From assembly GCA_963846855.1 (NCBI GenBank), contig CAWJXK010000004.1, positions 186,001 through 250,000 of the forward strand: 64,000 nt of DNA. The letters are read 5' to 3'. Shown one piece after another: positions 43,666 through 53,248 of the stretch. Position 1 is the first letter of the stretch; each line of letters begins with the position of its first letter. The position numbers and the translations under genes were made by a program. Below the pieces are notes generated by a model that saw nothing but the letters and a program-made list of their open reading frames with translations, was not told where the DNA came from and ran no database searches. The stretch comes from CAIWHR01 sp963846855 (GTDB lineage: Bacteria; Pseudomonadota; Gammaproteobacteria; Burkholderiales; Casimicrobiaceae).

Positions 43666-44712
43666 ATGGACATCACCGAACTTCTGGCCTTCGCGGTCAA
43701 GAACAAGGCGTCCGACCTTCATTTGTCGGCCGGCCTGCCGCCGATGATCCGCGTCCATGGCGACATCCGGCGCATCAACCTGCCGCCGATGGAGCACGAG
43801 GACGTGCACGCCATGGTGTACGACATCATGAGCGACGCGCAGCGCAAGAACTACGAAGAGAACCTGGAGTGCGACTTCAGCTTCGCGGTGCCCAACCTGG
43901 CGCGGTTCCGGGTCAACGCGTTCGTCCAGATGCGCGGCGCCGCCGCGGCATTCCGGACGATCCCGTCCAAGGTCCTTTCGCTCGAGGATCTCAACGCGCC
44001 GAAGATATTCGCTGATCTCACCAACCGGCCGCGGGGCCTCATCCTCGTCACCGGGCCGACTGGCTCGGGCAAGTCGACGACGCTCGCGGCGATGGTCAAC
44101 CACGTCAACGAACAGGAATACGGCCACATCCTGACGATCGAGGACCCGATCGAGTTCATGCACGACTCGAAGAAGTGCCTGATCAACCAGCGCGAGTTGG
44201 GGCCGCATACGCTGTCGTTCCCCAACGCGCTGCGCGCCGCGCTGCGCGAGGATCCCGATTACATCCTGGTCGGCGAAATGCGTGACCTCGAGACCATCCG
44301 GCTCGCGCTGACCGCGGCCGAGACCGGCCACCTGGTGTTCGCCACGCTGCACACGAGCTCCGCGGCCAAGACGATCGACCGGATCATCGACGTGTTCCCG
44401 GCGGCGGAAAAGGACATGGTGCGGGCGATGCTCTCCGAATCGCTGATCGCGGTAATCTCGCAGACGCTGCTCAAGACCAAGGATGGCCAGGGCCGGATCG
44501 CCGCGCACGAGATCATGGTCGCGACGCCCGCGATCCGCAACCTGATCCGCGAGAACAAGGTCGCGCAGATGTATTCGGCGATCCAGACAAGCCAGGCGGC
44601 GGGCATGCAGACGCTCGACCAGTGCCTCGTCGAGATGATCAGGCGCAATCAGGTCAACCTGGCCGAGGCGCGCCAGCGCGCCGTCAACAAGGAACTGTTC
44701 GGCGGCGCGTAG
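43666..44712 (+). CDS. pilT: Type IV pilus retraction ATPase PilT
   Basis: 348-residue hexameric ATPase that retracts type IV pili. Walker A GPTGSGKST, Walker B LVGEMRDLETI, His box ATLHTSSAAKTIDR, and the PilT tail motif AIRNLIRENKVAQMYSAIQT are present. pilU follows 62 bases later. Confidence 0.96.
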   Translation: MDITELLAFAVKNKASDLHLSAGLPPMIRVHGDIRRINLPPMEHEDVHAMVYDIMSDAQRKNYEENLECDFSFAVPNLARFRVNAFVQMRGAAAAFRTIPSKVLSLEDLNAPKIFADLTNRPRGLILVTGPTGSGKSTTLAAMVNHVNEQEYGHILTIEDPIEFMHDSKKCLINQRELGPHTLSFPNALRAALREDPDYILVGEMRDLETIRLALTAAETGHLVFATLHTSSAAKTIDRIIDVFPAAEKDMVRAMLSESLIAVISQTLLKTKDGQGRIAAHEIMVATPAIRNLIRENKVAQMYSAIQTSQAAGMQTLDQCLVEMIRRNQVNLAEARQRAVNKELFGGA

Positions 44713-44774
44713 AACGCGCCCGTCCGAACCGAGCGCCCGCACTCCGGAGCCGGCGCCGCAAGGAGCCCAACACC

Positions 44775-45932
44775 ATGGAACGCGAACGCGCCACCAAGTT
44801 CATTCACGAGCTGCTCGAGCTTCTGGTCAAGCAGAAGGGCTCTGACCTATTCATCACCGCCGGCTTCCCGCCGGCGCTGAAGGTCGACGGCAAGATCCAG
44901 CCCGTCTCGAAGACGGCGCTGACGCCACAGCACACGATCGAGCTCGTGCGCAGCGTGATGAACGACAAGCAGGCCTCGGAGTTCGAGTCATCGAAGGAGT
45001 GCAATTTCGCGATCGCGCCGCCCGGTGTGGGCCGCTTCCGCGCCAATGCGTTCGTGCAGCAGGGCCGCATCGGCATGGTGCTGCGGACGATCAACGTGGT
45101 GATTCCCAAATTCGAGGAGCTGGGGCTCCCGCCGGTGCTGAAGGACATCATCATGTCCAAGCGCGGAATGATGCTCTTCATCGGCGCGACCGGCTGCGGC
45201 AAGTCGACGTCGATGGCGGCGCTCCTGGGCTATCGCAACGAGAACAGCTACGGTCACATCATCACCATCGAGGACCCGATCGAGTTCGTGCACGAGCACA
45301 AGAACTGCATCGTCACGCAGCGCGAGGTCGGCGTCGACTGCGACGGCTGGCAGATCGCGCTCAAGAACACGCTGCGCCAGGCGCCCGACGTGATCCTGAT
45401 CGGCGAAATCCGCGACCGCGAGACGATGGACTACGCGATCTCGTTCGCGGAAACAGGCCACCTCTGCCTCGCCACGCTGCACGCCAACAGCACCAACCAG
45501 GCGCTCGACCGGATCATCAACTTCTTCCCCGAGGAGCGGCGCCCGCAGCTGCTGATGGACCTCTCGCTCAACACCCGCGCCTTCATCGCCCAGCGGCTCA
45601 TTCCCCGCCGCGACGGCCGCGGCCGGATCCCCGCCGTCGAGGTGATGCTGAACTCGCCGCTCGTCTCCGACCTCGTCTTCAAGGGCGACGTCTCGGGCAT
45701 CAAGGACATCATGAAGAAGTCGCGCGAGCTCGGCATGCAGACGTTCGACCAGTCGCTGTTCGACCTCTACGAGGCCGGCCTCATCGGCTACGAGGACGCG
45801 CTGCGCAACGCCGACTCGCTGAACGACCTGCGGCTCGACATCAAGCTGCACGGCAAGGAAGCGAAGCACCGCAACGTGTTCGCCGGCATCGGCAACCTCG
45901 ACGTCGTCCCCGAGAGCTCGTCGCCGACCTAA
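44775..45932 (+). CDS. pilU: PilT-dependent retraction ATPase PilU
   Basis: 385-residue PilT paralogue. Walker A GATGCGKST, Walker B LIGEIRDRETM, ATLHANSTNQALDR. The longer C-terminus (ADSLNDLRLDIKLHG) is typical of PilU. AAGGAG precedes the ATG at 44775. It needs PilT for retraction under load in other species. Confidence 0.95.
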   Translation: MERERATKFIHELLELLVKQKGSDLFITAGFPPALKVDGKIQPVSKTALTPQHTIELVRSVMNDKQASEFESSKECNFAIAPPGVGRFRANAFVQQGRIGMVLRTINVVIPKFEELGLPPVLKDIIMSKRGMMLFIGATGCGKSTSMAALLGYRNENSYGHIITIEDPIEFVHEHKNCIVTQREVGVDCDGWQIALKNTLRQAPDVILIGEIRDRETMDYAISFAETGHLCLATLHANSTNQALDRIINFFPEERRPQLLMDLSLNTRAFIAQRLIPRRDGRGRIPAVEVMLNSPLVSDLVFKGDVSGIKDIMKKSRELGMQTFDQSLFDLYEAGLIGYEDALRNADSLNDLRLDIKLHGKEAKHRNVFAGIGNLDVVPESSSPT

Positions 45933-46058
45933 AGGCCGGGCTGCACGCAGGCTGCTCCCGCTGAGCGCAGGACCGCAGTGTCCGCCGCGGGCGCTGCTGT
46001 GCTACCCTTTCCCCTGTTGTCCCGCACCGTCTCCCTGACCGCCCGGGAAAGCGCACCC

Positions 46059-46442
46059 ATGTCCGGCCTGTCGACCACGACCCCGATTCCGACCGAGATC
46101 AAGCTGCACCAGCAGTCGCGGGTGCTCGAGATCGCGTTCAATGACGGCCGCTCGTTCCGCCTGCCGTACGAGTTCCTCCGCGTCTACTCGCCGTCGGCCG
46201 AAGTGCGCGGCCATGGCCCGGGCCAGGAAATACTGCAGGTCGGCAAGCGCGACGTCGCAATCAAGGACGTCGAGGCGGTCGGCCACTACGCGATCCGTCC
46301 GACGTTCTCCGATGGCCACGACACCGGCATCTACTCGTGGGATTACCTGTACGACCTCGGCGTGCGGCAGGAAGCGATGTGGCAGCACTACCTCGAGCGA
46401 ATGACCGAAGCCGGCGCGAGCCGCGACGCCAGGCCCGCCTGA
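46059..46442 (+). CDS. DUF971 (gamma-butyrobetaine hydroxylase-like N-terminal) protein
   Basis: 127-residue small protein. SRVLEIAFNDGRSFRLPYEF and the later SDGHDTGIYSWDYLYDLG are the DUF971 signature. Commonly found directly upstream of ubiE in betaproteobacteria; function unclear, possibly iron-sulfur related. The ATG at 46059 is preferred to a GTG at 45978. Confidence 0.87.
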   Translation: MSGLSTTTPIPTEIKLHQQSRVLEIAFNDGRSFRLPYEFLRVYSPSAEVRGHGPGQEILQVGKRDVAIKDVEAVGHYAIRPTFSDGHDTGIYSWDYLYDLGVRQEAMWQHYLERMTEAGASRDARPA

Positions 46443-46455
46443 GGCCGGTGACGCG

Positions 46456-46623
46456 ATGCCGAAGATGACCGCCCTCGCGCTCTCGATCGCCTGCACCGTC
46501 GCCGCCGGCTTGCTCCTGATCGGCGGATGGAGGGTCCCGGGCATGGTCGTGCTCGCGGGGAGCTTCGCCTTCGATGCGCTGTTCGTGCTGGCGCTGCGCG
46601 CCGAGAAAAAGGAGCGCCCGTGA
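46456..46623 (+). CDS. Small two-helix membrane protein upstream of ubiE
   Basis: 55-residue open frame: MTALALSIACTVAAGLLLIG forms one helix and MVVLAGSFAFDALFVLALRA a second, ending in a charged tail EKKERP. It begins 13 bases after the DUF971 gene and its stop overlaps the ubiE start as GTGA. The coupling supports real translation. No family recognised. Confidence 0.6.
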   Translation: MPKMTALALSIACTVAAGLLLIGGWRVPGMVVLAGSFAFDALFVLALRAEKKERP

Positions 46624-47354
46624 GCGAGCGCACGCATTTCGGATTCGAGGAGGTCGACGCGAGCGACAAGGCGCGGCGCGTGCGCGGCGTGTTCGATTCG
46701 GTCGCCGGCAAGTACGACCTGATGAACGACCTCATGTCGGCGGGGCTGCACCGGCTGTGGAAGCGCTTCACTGTCAACGCGACCGGAGTGCGCGCGGGAA
46801 TGAAGGTGCTCGACCTCGCGGGCGGCACCGGCGATCTCACGCGGCTTTTCGCCGACCGGGTCGGCCCGTCGGGCGAGGTCGTGCTGACCGACATCAACGG
46901 CGCGATGCTGGCGGAGGGCCGCGACAAGCTCCTCAACCAGGGCGCGTTCGTGCCGGTGATCCAGTGCGACGCGCAGCGGCTCCCGTTCCCCGACCGGCAT
47001 TTCGACTGCGTCAGCATCGCCTTCGGATTGCGCAACGTGACGAACAAGGAGGCCGCGCTCTCCGAGATGCGCCGCGTGTTGAAGCCCGGAGGTGTTGCCG
47101 CCGTGCTCGAGTTCTCGCGCATCTGGGCGCCGCTGGCGCCCGCCTACGACTGGTACAGCTTCAACGTGCTGCCCCGCATCGGCAAGCTCGTCGTCGGCGA
47201 TGACCGGAGCTACCGCTATCTTGCCGAATCGATCCGGATGCATCCGGACCAGCAGGCGCTGAAGGCGATGATGGAAGCGGCCGGATTCGACCGGGTCGAG
47301 GTGCACAACCTCGCCGCGGGGGTTGTCGCCGTCCACCTCGGGTATGTCCACTAA
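46620..47354 (+). CDS. ubiE: Ubiquinone/menaquinone biosynthesis C-methyltransferase
   Basis: 244-residue SAM methyltransferase for the C-methylation step of ubiquinone (and demethylmenaquinone). FDSVAGKYDLMNDLMSAGLH, SAM loop VLDLAGGTGDLT and CVSIAFGLRNVTNKE are diagnostic. Starts at GTG 46620 with AAGGAG upstream, overlapping the small membrane gene. ubiJ follows at 71 bases. Confidence 0.95.
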   Translation: MSERTHFGFEEVDASDKARRVRGVFDSVAGKYDLMNDLMSAGLHRLWKRFTVNATGVRAGMKVLDLAGGTGDLTRLFADRVGPSGEVVLTDINGAMLAEGRDKLLNQGAFVPVIQCDAQRLPFPDRHFDCVSIAFGLRNVTNKEAALSEMRRVLKPGGVAAVLEFSRIWAPLAPAYDWYSFNVLPRIGKLVVGDDRSYRYLAESIRMHPDQQALKAMMEAAGFDRVEVHNLAAGVVAVHLGYVH

Positions 47355-47424
47355 GGCCCGCCGAGGTTCACCCCACTGACCCCGGGACGCGTTCGCTTAA
47401 TGTCCCGATTCCCGCGAGGACATC

Positions 47425-48081
47425 GTGCAGACATCGAAACTTGATCCCGCCGGGCTTCCCGGCGCCGTCGCCAATCATTTCCTCGCGCGCGAGCAATGGG
47501 CGCGGGAGCGGCTCGCGGTGCATGCGGGCCGCACGTTCGTCGTCGCGACGAGCGCCCTCGCCTCGACGTTTTCCGTCGACCCCGAAGGCCATCTCGCCTC
47601 GTCGCTCGGTGCGCGCGACGGCGCCGATGCGACGCTCAAGGTGTCGCCCTTCGCGGTGCCCGCGCTCCTGGCCGACCCGGCGCGCTGGGACGAGCTCGTG
47701 ATCGCCGACGGCGATCCGGCGCTGATCGCCACGCTGAAAGAGCTCGCGGTCACGCTGCCGTGGTTCGTCGAGAAGGCGTTCGCGAGCGCGCTGGGCCCGA
47801 TCGCCGGCCAGCGCGTTGCCGATGCCGGGCGCCGTCTGCTGCTCATTCCCGAGTACGCCGGCACGCGCATCGGCGCGTCGGTCGCGGCCTATGTGAGCGA
47901 CGAAGGCGCGCTTGCGACGACGCGCGCCGACGGCGAAGCCTTCGCCGCGGATGTCGCGGCGCTCGCCGTGCGAGCTGACGGGCTGGAGGCCCGTGTCGAT
48001 GCGCTCGTCGCGCGTGCCGCCGGCGCTCCCGCACGAGGCACGACGAAGAGCTCTTCCAGGAAGCGTCGCGCGGACGCGTAG
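47425..48081 (+). CDS. ubiJ: SCP2-domain ubiquinone biosynthesis accessory factor (UbiJ-like)
   Basis: 218-residue protein with an SCP2-like lipid-binding domain (GADATLKVSPFAVPALLADP) and a helical, basic tail. Placed after ubiE as UbiJ is in E. coli; it would organise the soluble Ubi complex around hydrophobic intermediates. Starts at GTG 47425. ubiB is 2.4 kb downstream instead of adjacent. Confidence 0.78.
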   Translation: MQTSKLDPAGLPGAVANHFLAREQWARERLAVHAGRTFVVATSALASTFSVDPEGHLASSLGARDGADATLKVSPFAVPALLADPARWDELVIADGDPALIATLKELAVTLPWFVEKAFASALGPIAGQRVADAGRRLLLIPEYAGTRIGASVAAYVSDEGALATTRADGEAFAADVAALAVRADGLEARVDALVARAAGAPARGTTKSSSRKRRADA

Positions 48082-48135
48082 CTTCAGGCCGGCGATCCGT
48101 TTGTTCGAGCGATTCCCGCCGGGAAAGCGACAGGA

Positions 48136-49845
48136 ATGAACCACGCGTCTTGGGAGCGCCGATTCGTCGCGCTCATCTTCCCGCTGCTGTCGGCAGCAGG
48201 TGTCGGCTCCGCATGGGCCGCCATTCCCGACTTCGAGCGACAAGCGCTGCTCGACCTCTATGCCAGCACCAACGGCGCCAGCTGGACGCTCCACGTGGGA
48301 TGGAACGGGCCGGCGGGCACCGAATGCAGCTGGCGCGGAGTCACGTGCGACAGCAACGGAAGTCACGTCACGGGCATCGATCTCAGCGACAACCATCTGA
48401 CCGGCACCTTGCCGGGCGGACTCTCGTTTCCGTCGCTGGACTCGTTCCACGTTCAGCGCAACCAGTTGTCCGGCTTCATTCCGCCGCTCGCCGGGCTTCC
48501 CGTCCTCGGCACGTTCGTCGCCGCAGAAAACCAGCTCGGCGGATCGATTCCGTCGCTCGACAGCCTCGCGGCGCTGCGTGAATTCGAAGTCGGCAACAAT
48601 CGGTTGACGGGGCCGCTTCCTCCACTTGCCGGCCTTTTGAACCTGGCGATATTCGAAGTCTCCAACAACGCGCTGACCGGACCGATTCCGGCGCTCGCCG
48701 GACTGCCGAATCTGTTCACGTTCAATGTGCAGGACAACCAGCTGACCGGGCCGATTCCGGCGCTCACGGGCCTGTCCAACCTGACGGTTTTCGCGGTCAC
48801 GAACAATCATCTGACCGGATCGATTCCGTCGCTCGCCGGACTTGGCCGCCTTCAAATCTTCGCGGTGGACCTCAACCAGCTGACGGGCGACCTACCGGCC
48901 GTTCCGTCCCCGAACAACCTCGCCGACTTTCACGCAAGCCTCTGCCCCAACCTGCTCAATCCCACGCCCGATTCCGCGTGGGATTTCGCAGTCGGCCAGT
49001 CGGCCCAATCGCCCTGGTATGCGCGCTGCACCGCGGCGCCGCCGAACGCGAATTTCCAGGGCCTGTGGTGGGTCCCGGACGGCGTGGAATCCGGATGGGG
49101 TCTCAATTTCGCGCATCAGGGCGATCAGATCTTCGTCACCTGGTCCACCTACGATGCGAGCGGAAAGCCGTGGTGGCTCTCGCTGCTGGCGGCGCGCACG
49201 ATACCGACCGGCAATGCCTACGCCGGCACGATCCACGTCGACAGCGGCCCGCCGTTCAACGATTTTGTCGGAACGGGCGTTCCCGCCGCGGTCGGGAACG
49301 GAACGTTGACGTTTTCCGATGCGGGCCATGGGCTCTTCGCCTATACCCTCGATGGCGTCCCCCAGACGAAGGAGATTGCGCGATTCGACCTCGGCACCGG
49401 CCCGCCTCCGACATGCGTCTACACCGCCGGCGCGCCGAACTTCCCCGCCGCGAACAATTACCAGGATCTCTGGTGGGTCGCTGGCGGTGCCGAACCCGGC
49501 TGGGGCGTCAATCTCGCGCACCAGGGCAGCCGCCTCTTCGCGACCTGGTACACGTTCAACGCCGATCACACGCCGCTGTGGCTTTCTGCCCTGGCGACGC
49601 GCCAGGGAACGAGCAACGTGTTCACCGGACCGATCTATCAGACTTCGGGCCCCCGCTTCGACGCGTACGACGCGACCAAAGTGGTCGCGACCCCGGTGGG
49701 CACGACGACGTTCACCTTCGCCGACGGCAACGATGCGACGTTTGCGTACACGGTGATGGTCGCGCCGTTTCCGGGCCCGATCACGCAGTCGAAACCGATC
49801 ACGCGCTTTCCATTTGGCGCGTCGGGAGGAACCGTTTGCCAGTAG
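48136..49845 (+). CDS. Secreted leucine-rich-repeat protein with two W-rich C-terminal modules
   Basis: 569-residue exported protein. Signal peptide about 1-28 (GVGSAWA). Then a plant-type LRR N-cap (ALLDLYASTNGASW...CSWRGVTCD) and about seven repeats of LTGPIPALAGLPNL type (about 60-275). From residue 302 and from 438 come two similar modules of about 130 residues, each starting FQGLWW or YQDLWW and continuing SGWGLNFAHQGDQIFVTW-like. No anchor or sorting tail is seen. Probably binds surface glycans or partners; the W-rich modules are common in betaproteobacterial secreted proteins. It separates ubiJ from ubiB. Confidence 0.82.
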   Translation: MNHASWERRFVALIFPLLSAAGVGSAWAAIPDFERQALLDLYASTNGASWTLHVGWNGPAGTECSWRGVTCDSNGSHVTGIDLSDNHLTGTLPGGLSFPSLDSFHVQRNQLSGFIPPLAGLPVLGTFVAAENQLGGSIPSLDSLAALREFEVGNNRLTGPLPPLAGLLNLAIFEVSNNALTGPIPALAGLPNLFTFNVQDNQLTGPIPALTGLSNLTVFAVTNNHLTGSIPSLAGLGRLQIFAVDLNQLTGDLPAVPSPNNLADFHASLCPNLLNPTPDSAWDFAVGQSAQSPWYARCTAAPPNANFQGLWWVPDGVESGWGLNFAHQGDQIFVTWSTYDASGKPWWLSLLAARTIPTGNAYAGTIHVDSGPPFNDFVGTGVPAAVGNGTLTFSDAGHGLFAYTLDGVPQTKEIARFDLGTGPPPTCVYTAGAPNFPAANNYQDLWWVAGGAEPGWGVNLAHQGSRLFATWYTFNADHTPLWLSALATRQGTSNVFTGPIYQTSGPRFDAYDATKVVATPVGTTTFTFADGNDATFAYTVMVAPFPGPITQSKPITRFPFGASGGTVCQ

Positions 49846-50020
49846 CGTGACGCCGCCGCCGAAGGAATGAATGAGGAGACGCGGCGACCGCCGGAGATCG
49901 ATACCTGCGATCGCGCCCGGCGAAAGCGTCACGCGCTGCACCGCGCGGCCCAGGGCCGCGGCGAAGAAGAAGAGCTAGGTCCGCCGGTCGCGCCTCGCGC
50001 GCGCCCAGATCCCGTCTACA

Positions 50021-50461
50021 TCAGGCAGGCAGCGCGCGCAGTGCCTCGACTTCCGTCGCAACCTCGAACGCGCTCCGCAGGTCGGCAGGAATGCGCAGCA
50101 GTGCGCCGGTCGCGTAACTGACGAACACCCAGAGCGTCTCGGCGCGGGCGACGACCTGCGCGTCACGCGCACGATGGAAGAGGTAACGCCGCGGCGAGCT
50201 GCTGCGTCCGAACGACTCGACCCAGGTGAGGATCGTCAGCGCGTCGCCGGCGAAGGCGGGACGGAGGTACTCGATCGTGTGCCGGCGGACGAACCAGCCG
50301 GCGCCCAGCGCGACGTAGCGCTCGAGCGTCCATCCCTGCACTGCCGAGTGCTCGGTGGCGATCTCCTGCATCCAGCGGATGTATTCGAGGTTGTTGACGT
50401 GCCCGAGGACGTCGATGGCTTCTGGCGGGACGGTGAGCGAGCGGACGTGGATTTGCGGCAT
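50021..50461 (-). CDS. Acyl-CoA thioesterase, hotdog fold (4HBT/YbgC-FadM type)
   Basis: 146-residue hotdog thioesterase. IDVLGHVNNLEYIRWMQEI is the 4HBT signature with the catalytic Asp/Asn region. It is divergent from ubiB with 68 bases between and opposes the LRR gene. Substrate unknown. The 175 bases between 49846 and 50020 show no convincing gene. Confidence 0.88.
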   Translation of the reverse strand: MPQIHVRSLTVPPEAIDVLGHVNNLEYIRWMQEIATEHSAVQGWTLERYVALGAGWFVRRHTIEYLRPAFAGDALTILTWVESFGRSSSPRRYLFHRARDAQVVARAETLWVFVSYATGALLRIPADLRSAFEVATEVEALRALPA

Positions 50462-50529
50462 CCCGCATTATCGCCGCGCGCGGACGCGCCGCGGCAGGCG
50501 GGCGCCTCTCGATCCCTTACAATCGCAGA

Positions 50530-52059
50530 ATGCACCTCCTGCGCCTCGCCAAGATCTGGTACGTCTCGCTGATCTTCGGGCTCGACGAGTTCCTGACCGG
50601 CCACGAGCGGTTCCGCGCGGTGCGCCCGCTTGCGCGCACGCTGACGTTCTGGCGCGACACGTCGGCGCCGCGCGGCGAGCGGCTGCGCCTCGCTCTCGAA
50701 GCGCTCGGTCCCATCTTCGTCAAGTTCGGCCAGATGCTGTCGACGCGGCGCGACCTCCTTCCGCTCGACATTGCCGACGAGCTCGCCAAGCTGCAGGACC
50801 GGGTCCCGCCGTTTCCGTACGAAACGGTGATTGCGACGCTGACGCGTCTCTACGGCAAGCCGGTCGAGGCCGTGTTCAAGTCGTTCGACCCGGTGCCGAT
50901 CGCCAGTGCGTCGGTCGCCCAGGTGCACTTCGCCGAGCTCCCCGACGGCACGCCCGTCGCGGTCAAGGTGCTGCGGCCCAACATCTCGCAGGTGATCGAG
51001 AAGGACATCGGGCTCCTCCAGGTTGGCGCAATGCTGGTCGAGAAGCTCTGGTCCGACGGCAAGCGCCTGAAGCCCCGCGCTGTCGTCGGCGAATTCGAGA
51101 AGACGATCAGGGACGAGCTCGACCTGACGCGCGAAGCCGCCAACTGCTCGCAGCTGCGTCGCAACTTCCGCCACTCGCCGCTCCTCCTCGTGCCGGAGGT
51201 CCACTGGGACTACAGCGGCAGCGAAGTGATGGTGATGGAGCGGATGGAGGGTATCCCGATCGCGCAGGTGGACCGGCTGGTCGAGGCGGGCATCGACCTG
51301 AAGCGCCTCGGCCGCGCCGGGGTCGAGCTCTTCTTCACGCAGGTGTTCCGCGACGGCTACTTCCACGCCGACATGCATCCCGGCAATATCTTCGTCGCCA
51401 CCAAGGGCGGCGACTTCGGCAAATACGTGGCACTCGATTTCGGAATCATGGGCACGCTGGGGGAGACCGACAAGAGCTACCTCGCGCAGAACTTCCTCGC
51501 CTTCTTCCGCCGCGACTACCACCGCGTCGCGACGTCGCACCTCGAGTCGGGCTGGGTGCCGCCCGACACCCGCGTCGACGAGCTCGAGGCCGAGATCCGC
51601 ATCGTGCTGGAGCCGATGTTCGACCGGCCGCTGTCGCAGATTTCGCTCGGTCGCGTGCTGATGCAGCTCTTCCGCGCGTCGCGCCGGTTCAACGTCGAGA
51701 TCCAGCCGCAGCTCGTGCTCCTGCAGAAGACGCTGCTCAACATCGAGGGCCTCGGCCGGATGCTCGATCCCGAGCTCGACCTGTGGACCACGGCGAAGCC
51801 GTATCTCGAACGGTGGATGGACGAGCAGATCGGCCCGGCGTCGCTCAGGCGCCGCCTCATCTCGGAAGCGCCGTACATCGTCGCCGCACTGCCGGAGCTC
51901 CCGCGGCTCATCCACCAGTGGCTGATCGCGCGGCCGAAGAACTCCGACGAGGGGCTGCGCGAGCTCGCCGTGGCGCAGCGGGCGCGCAACCGGTGGCTGG
52001 CCGTGGTTGCGCTGCTGCTCGCGCTCCTCGCCGGGCTGCTGTACTGGCATCCGCTCTAG
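50530..52059 (+). CDS. ubiB: Ubiquinone biosynthesis atypical kinase/ATPase UbiB
   Basis: 509-residue member of the ABC1/ADCK/UbiB family that assists ubiquinone synthesis. The KxGQ segment FVKFGQMLSTRRDLLP, the Ala-rich loop ASASVAQVHFAEL, HADMHPGNIF and LDFGIMGTL are present. The C-terminus has a membrane helix (WLAVVALLLALLAGLLYW). It belongs with ubiE and ubiJ. Confidence 0.95.
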   Translation: MHLLRLAKIWYVSLIFGLDEFLTGHERFRAVRPLARTLTFWRDTSAPRGERLRLALEALGPIFVKFGQMLSTRRDLLPLDIADELAKLQDRVPPFPYETVIATLTRLYGKPVEAVFKSFDPVPIASASVAQVHFAELPDGTPVAVKVLRPNISQVIEKDIGLLQVGAMLVEKLWSDGKRLKPRAVVGEFEKTIRDELDLTREAANCSQLRRNFRHSPLLLVPEVHWDYSGSEVMVMERMEGIPIAQVDRLVEAGIDLKRLGRAGVELFFTQVFRDGYFHADMHPGNIFVATKGGDFGKYVALDFGIMGTLGETDKSYLAQNFLAFFRRDYHRVATSHLESGWVPPDTRVDELEAEIRIVLEPMFDRPLSQISLGRVLMQLFRASRRFNVEIQPQLVLLQKTLLNIEGLGRMLDPELDLWTTAKPYLERWMDEQIGPASLRRRLISEAPYIVAALPELPRLIHQWLIARPKNSDEGLRELAVAQRARNRWLAVVALLLALLAGLLYWHPL

Positions 52060-52162
52060 GAAAGCTCCCTGGCACGGGTGCGCGATACCGGCGCCCGCGC
52101 CCATTCCATGGCAGAATTGCGCGGGCCGTCCGCTCACGACGCCGCACTCACCGAATTCGCCA

Positions 52163-53248
52163 ATGGCGCTGCTCGAAATCCGGAACGTCACGCGCCGCTT
52201 CGGCGACTTCACCGCGGTCGATGGCGTGTCGCTGGGCATCGAGGCAGGTGAATTCTTCACGCTGCTGGGCCCGTCCGGGTGCGGCAAGACGACGCTGCTG
52301 CGGATGATCGCCGGATTCGACCTGCCCGACGGCGGGCGCATCGAGTTGAACGGGAACGATCTCGCCGGCGCGCCGCCCGAGGCCCGGCCGGTGCGCACCG
52401 TGTTCCAGAGCTACGCGCTCTTCCCGCACATGACCGTCGAGGGCAACGTCGCGTTTCCGCTGAAGATGGCGCGCACGCCTGCCGGCGAGATTCCCGCCAA
52501 GATCGAGGCCGCTCTCGAGGACGTCCGGCTCACCGGATTCGGCAAGCGCTACCCGCACGAGCTCTCCGGCGGGCAGAAGCAGCGCGTCGCCATCGCGCGG
52601 GCACTCGTCACGCATCCGACGGTACTCCTGCTCGACGAGCCGCTCGCGGCGCTCGACGCTAAGCTGCGCGAGGATATGCAGCTCGAGCTCATCAACCTCC
52701 AGAAGGAGGTCGGCATCACGTTCGTCTATGTGACGCACGACCAGACCGAGGCGCTCACGTTGTCGCACCGGATCGCGGTGATGAACAAGGGTCACGTCGA
52801 GCAGCTCGACGAGCCGTCGCGGATCTACGGCTTCCCGAAGACACGCTTCGTTGCCGATTTCATCGGCCACTGCAACCTGCTGTCCGGACCGGTGACGGCG
52901 AACGCCGGCGGCGAAGTCACCGTCGACGTCACGGGCCTGGGGCCGGTGCGCGTTGCAACGTCCAGCGCGCTGCCGCCCGGGCGGCCCGGCACCGTGGCGC
53001 TGCGCCCGGAGAAGATCCGCATCGACGTCGCGGCGACCGACGGAACGCACGACAATCACTATCGAGGCAAGGTGTCGGACCTCCTTTACATGGGCGATGT
53101 CACCGTCTACATCGTCGACACACCCGGCGGACAGAGGATCGAGACGCTGCTCGCGAATTCGACGTCCGGCCGCACCACCTTCTTCGAGGTCGGCGATCCG
53201 GTAGAAATGAGCTGGCCCGTCGCTGCCGGACACTTCGTGGACGAGTGA
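52163..53248 (+). CDS. potA: Polyamine-type ABC transporter ATP-binding protein
   Basis: 361-residue ATPase: Walker A GPSGCGKTT, signature LSGGQKQRVAIARAL, Walker B VLLLDEPLAALD, and a C-terminal TOBE domain. First gene of an ABC operon with two permeases and a PotD-like binding protein. The ATG at 52163 begins the conserved domain. A 219-base non-coding spacer follows before potB. Confidence 0.92.
   Translation: MALLEIRNVTRRFGDFTAVDGVSLGIEAGEFFTLLGPSGCGKTTLLRMIAGFDLPDGGRIELNGNDLAGAPPEARPVRTVFQSYALFPHMTVEGNVAFPLKMARTPAGEIPAKIEAALEDVRLTGFGKRYPHELSGGQKQRVAIARALVTHPTVLLLDEPLAALDAKLREDMQLELINLQKEVGITFVYVTHDQTEALTLSHRIAVMNKGHVEQLDEPSRIYGFPKTRFVADFIGHCNLLSGPVTANAGGEVTVDVTGLGPVRVATSSALPPGRPGTVALRPEKIRIDVAATDGTHDNHYRGKVSDLLYMGDVTVYIVDTPGGQRIETLLANSTSGRTTFFEVGDPVEMSWPVAAGHFVDE

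Noticed and set aside
49867..50121. Open frame of 84 codons after the LRR gene
   Set aside because: Overlaps the thioesterase on the other strand, has no ribosome site and no coding character.
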